DNA from: Paracoccaceae bacterium
Lineage (GTDB): Bacteria; Pseudomonadota; Alphaproteobacteria; Rhodobacterales; Rhodobacteraceae
Direction of reading: 5' to 3'
NCBI GenBank assembly: GCA_013214715.1
Contig: JABSSB010000197.1
Location: 1-6,812, forward strand
DNA length: 6,812 nt
Shown here: positions 5,896 to 6,812 of the stretch, one piece after another
Position numbering within the stretch: the stretch's first letter is position 1
Layout of the letters: the number at the start of each line of letters is the position of its first letter
The notes under the pieces: model-generated
Told to the model about the DNA's origin: nothing
What the model saw: only the letters and a program-made list of their open reading frames with translations
The model's database searches: none
Translations under genes and position numbers: made by a program

Positions 5896-6812
5896 CACTC
5901 TGGACCGCGGCAGAGGCCGTTGCAGCCACAGGCGGCACCACTCCTTCCGATTGGGCTGTCACAGGCGTGTCGATCGATACGCGCACCTTGGCCCCAGGTG
6001 ATTTGTTTGTGGCGTTGACCGCCGCGCGGGACGGGCATGATTTTGTCGCGCAGGCGCTGGAAAAAGGCGCAGGGGCCGCGCTTGTGTCGCGCATCCCCGA
6101 GGGTGTCAGCTCGGATGCGCCGCTTTTGCTGGTTGAGGACGTGCAGGCGGGTTTGGAGGCTCTGGGCATCGCGGGGCGCGCGCGGATGGCAGGGCGCGTG
6201 GCAGCGATTACAGGCTCTGCCGGGAAAACCTCGACCAAGGAAATGCTGGTCGCAATTCTGTCGGATCAGGGCCGCACCCATGCCAGCGTGGCCAGCTATA
6301 ACAATCATTGGGGCGTGCCACTGACGCTCGCGCGGATGCCGCGAGACACCGAATTTGCCGTGATCGAGATCGGCATGAACCACCCAGGCGAAATCGCTCC
6401 GCTGGCCCGCATGGCCCGCCCCCATGTGGCGATGGTGACCACCGTCGCGGCTGCGCATCTCGAAGCCTTTGACAATGTGGCCGGGATCGCGCGGGAAAAA
6501 GCCTCGATCATGGACGGTCTGTCCTCGGGTGGCGTGGCGATCCTCAACGGCGATGTGCCCACGGCGGATGTTCTGGCCAAAGCAGTGCCAGATGGTGTGA
6601 CAGCGCAGTGGTTCGGGACAGGCCCTCACGCGCTGCGTCTCGGCGCTGTGCGCGAAGGGGATGCCGTGTTGGACGCGGATGTGACGCTGAACGGCGCGTC
6701 CGAGACCATGACCCTGCACGCCAATGGGGCTCATTTTGCCATGAATGCGTTGGGCGCTTTGGCCGTGGCCGACGCCCTTGGCGCAGATCGGCAGGCATCG
6801 CTTGCCGGTCTT
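5892..6812 (+). CDS. murF: UDP-N-acetylmuramoyl-tripeptide--D-alanyl-D-alanine ligase MurF (3' end outside window)
   Basis: MurF adds D-Ala-D-Ala to the UDP-MurNAc tripeptide made by MurE, completing the cytoplasmic pentapeptide precursor. The frame stays open for 307 codons to the window edge; family members are usually about 450-480 residues, so roughly a third is missing and nothing suggests a broken gene. The N-terminal domain carries VTGVSIDTRTLAPGDLFVAL (23-42), matching the substrate-binding domain of Mur ligases. The ATPase domain has P-loop GSAGKTSTKE (108-117), then SYNNHWGVPLTL (135-146), EIGMNHPGEI (159-168) and TVAAAHLEAF (184-193), all in the MurF order. NNHxGVPLTL and EIGMNxPGEI separate MurF from MurE and MurC. 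The ATG overlaps the murE stop by 4 bases, with GGAGG (5880-5884) upstream, so translation is likely coupled to murE. Confidence 0.96.
   Translation, partial: MTLWTAAEAVAATGGTTPSDWAVTGVSIDTRTLAPGDLFVALTAARDGHDFVAQALEKGAGAALVSRIPEGVSSDAPLLLVEDVQAGLEALGIAGRARMAGRVAAITGSAGKTSTKEMLVAILSDQGRTHASVASYNNHWGVPLTLARMPRDTEFAVIEIGMNHPGEIAPLARMARPHVAMVTTVAAAHLEAFDNVAGIAREKASIMDGLSSGGVAILNGDVPTADVLAKAVPDGVTAQWFGTGPHALRLGAVREGDAVLDADVTLNGASETMTLHANGAHFAMNALGALAVADALGADRQASLAGL

Overview
The window is the 5' part of a division and cell wall (dcw) gene cluster from an alphaproteobacterium, most probably of the Rhodobacterales (Rhodobacter/Roseobacter group). The grounds are the high-GC coding sequence, the protein wording (for example MraZ starting MGRRFRGESHHKVDSKGR and FtsI with YELGSVFK around the active serine), a MurE of the meso-diaminopimelate type, and a long mraZ leader that ends in a strong hairpin, as described for Rhodobacter sphaeroides. 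The genus cannot be fixed from the sequence alone.

Layout. Positions 1-748 hold no credible protein gene. Bases 1 to about 440 are visibly more AT-rich than the genes and contain only small dyads. Bases 446-510 hold seven near-identical short units (TGGGA/TGGAA read on the minus strand) at a 9-10 bp step, which look like an operator for MraZ. A two-unit version in the opposite orientation lies at 316-330. From about 515 to 710 the sequence looks like an RNA leader: a GC hairpin, an A-rich stretch, and a perfect 12-bp hairpin followed by an imperfect T tract (669-716). This arrangement matches the UpsM small RNA of R. sphaeroides, made by partial termination in the dcw leader.

From 749 to the right edge six genes run on the plus strand with almost no spacing: mraZ (TTG start), rsmH, ftsL, ftsI, murE and murF (cut by the window edge). 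Three junctions are 4-base ATGA overlaps (rsmH-ftsL, ftsL-ftsI, murE-murF). mraZ-rsmH is separated by 3 bases and ftsI-murE by 13.

The genes combine cluster regulation (MraZ), ribosome maturation (RsmH), septal peptidoglycan synthesis (FtsL, FtsI) and cytoplasmic assembly of the peptidoglycan peptide stem (MurE adds meso-DAP, MurF adds D-Ala-D-Ala). All complete proteins are full length with their key motifs intact, so the coding part is ordinary. The interest lies in the leader: a MraZ operator array, a premature terminator that probably releases a small RNA, and possible competing RNA folds around that terminator.
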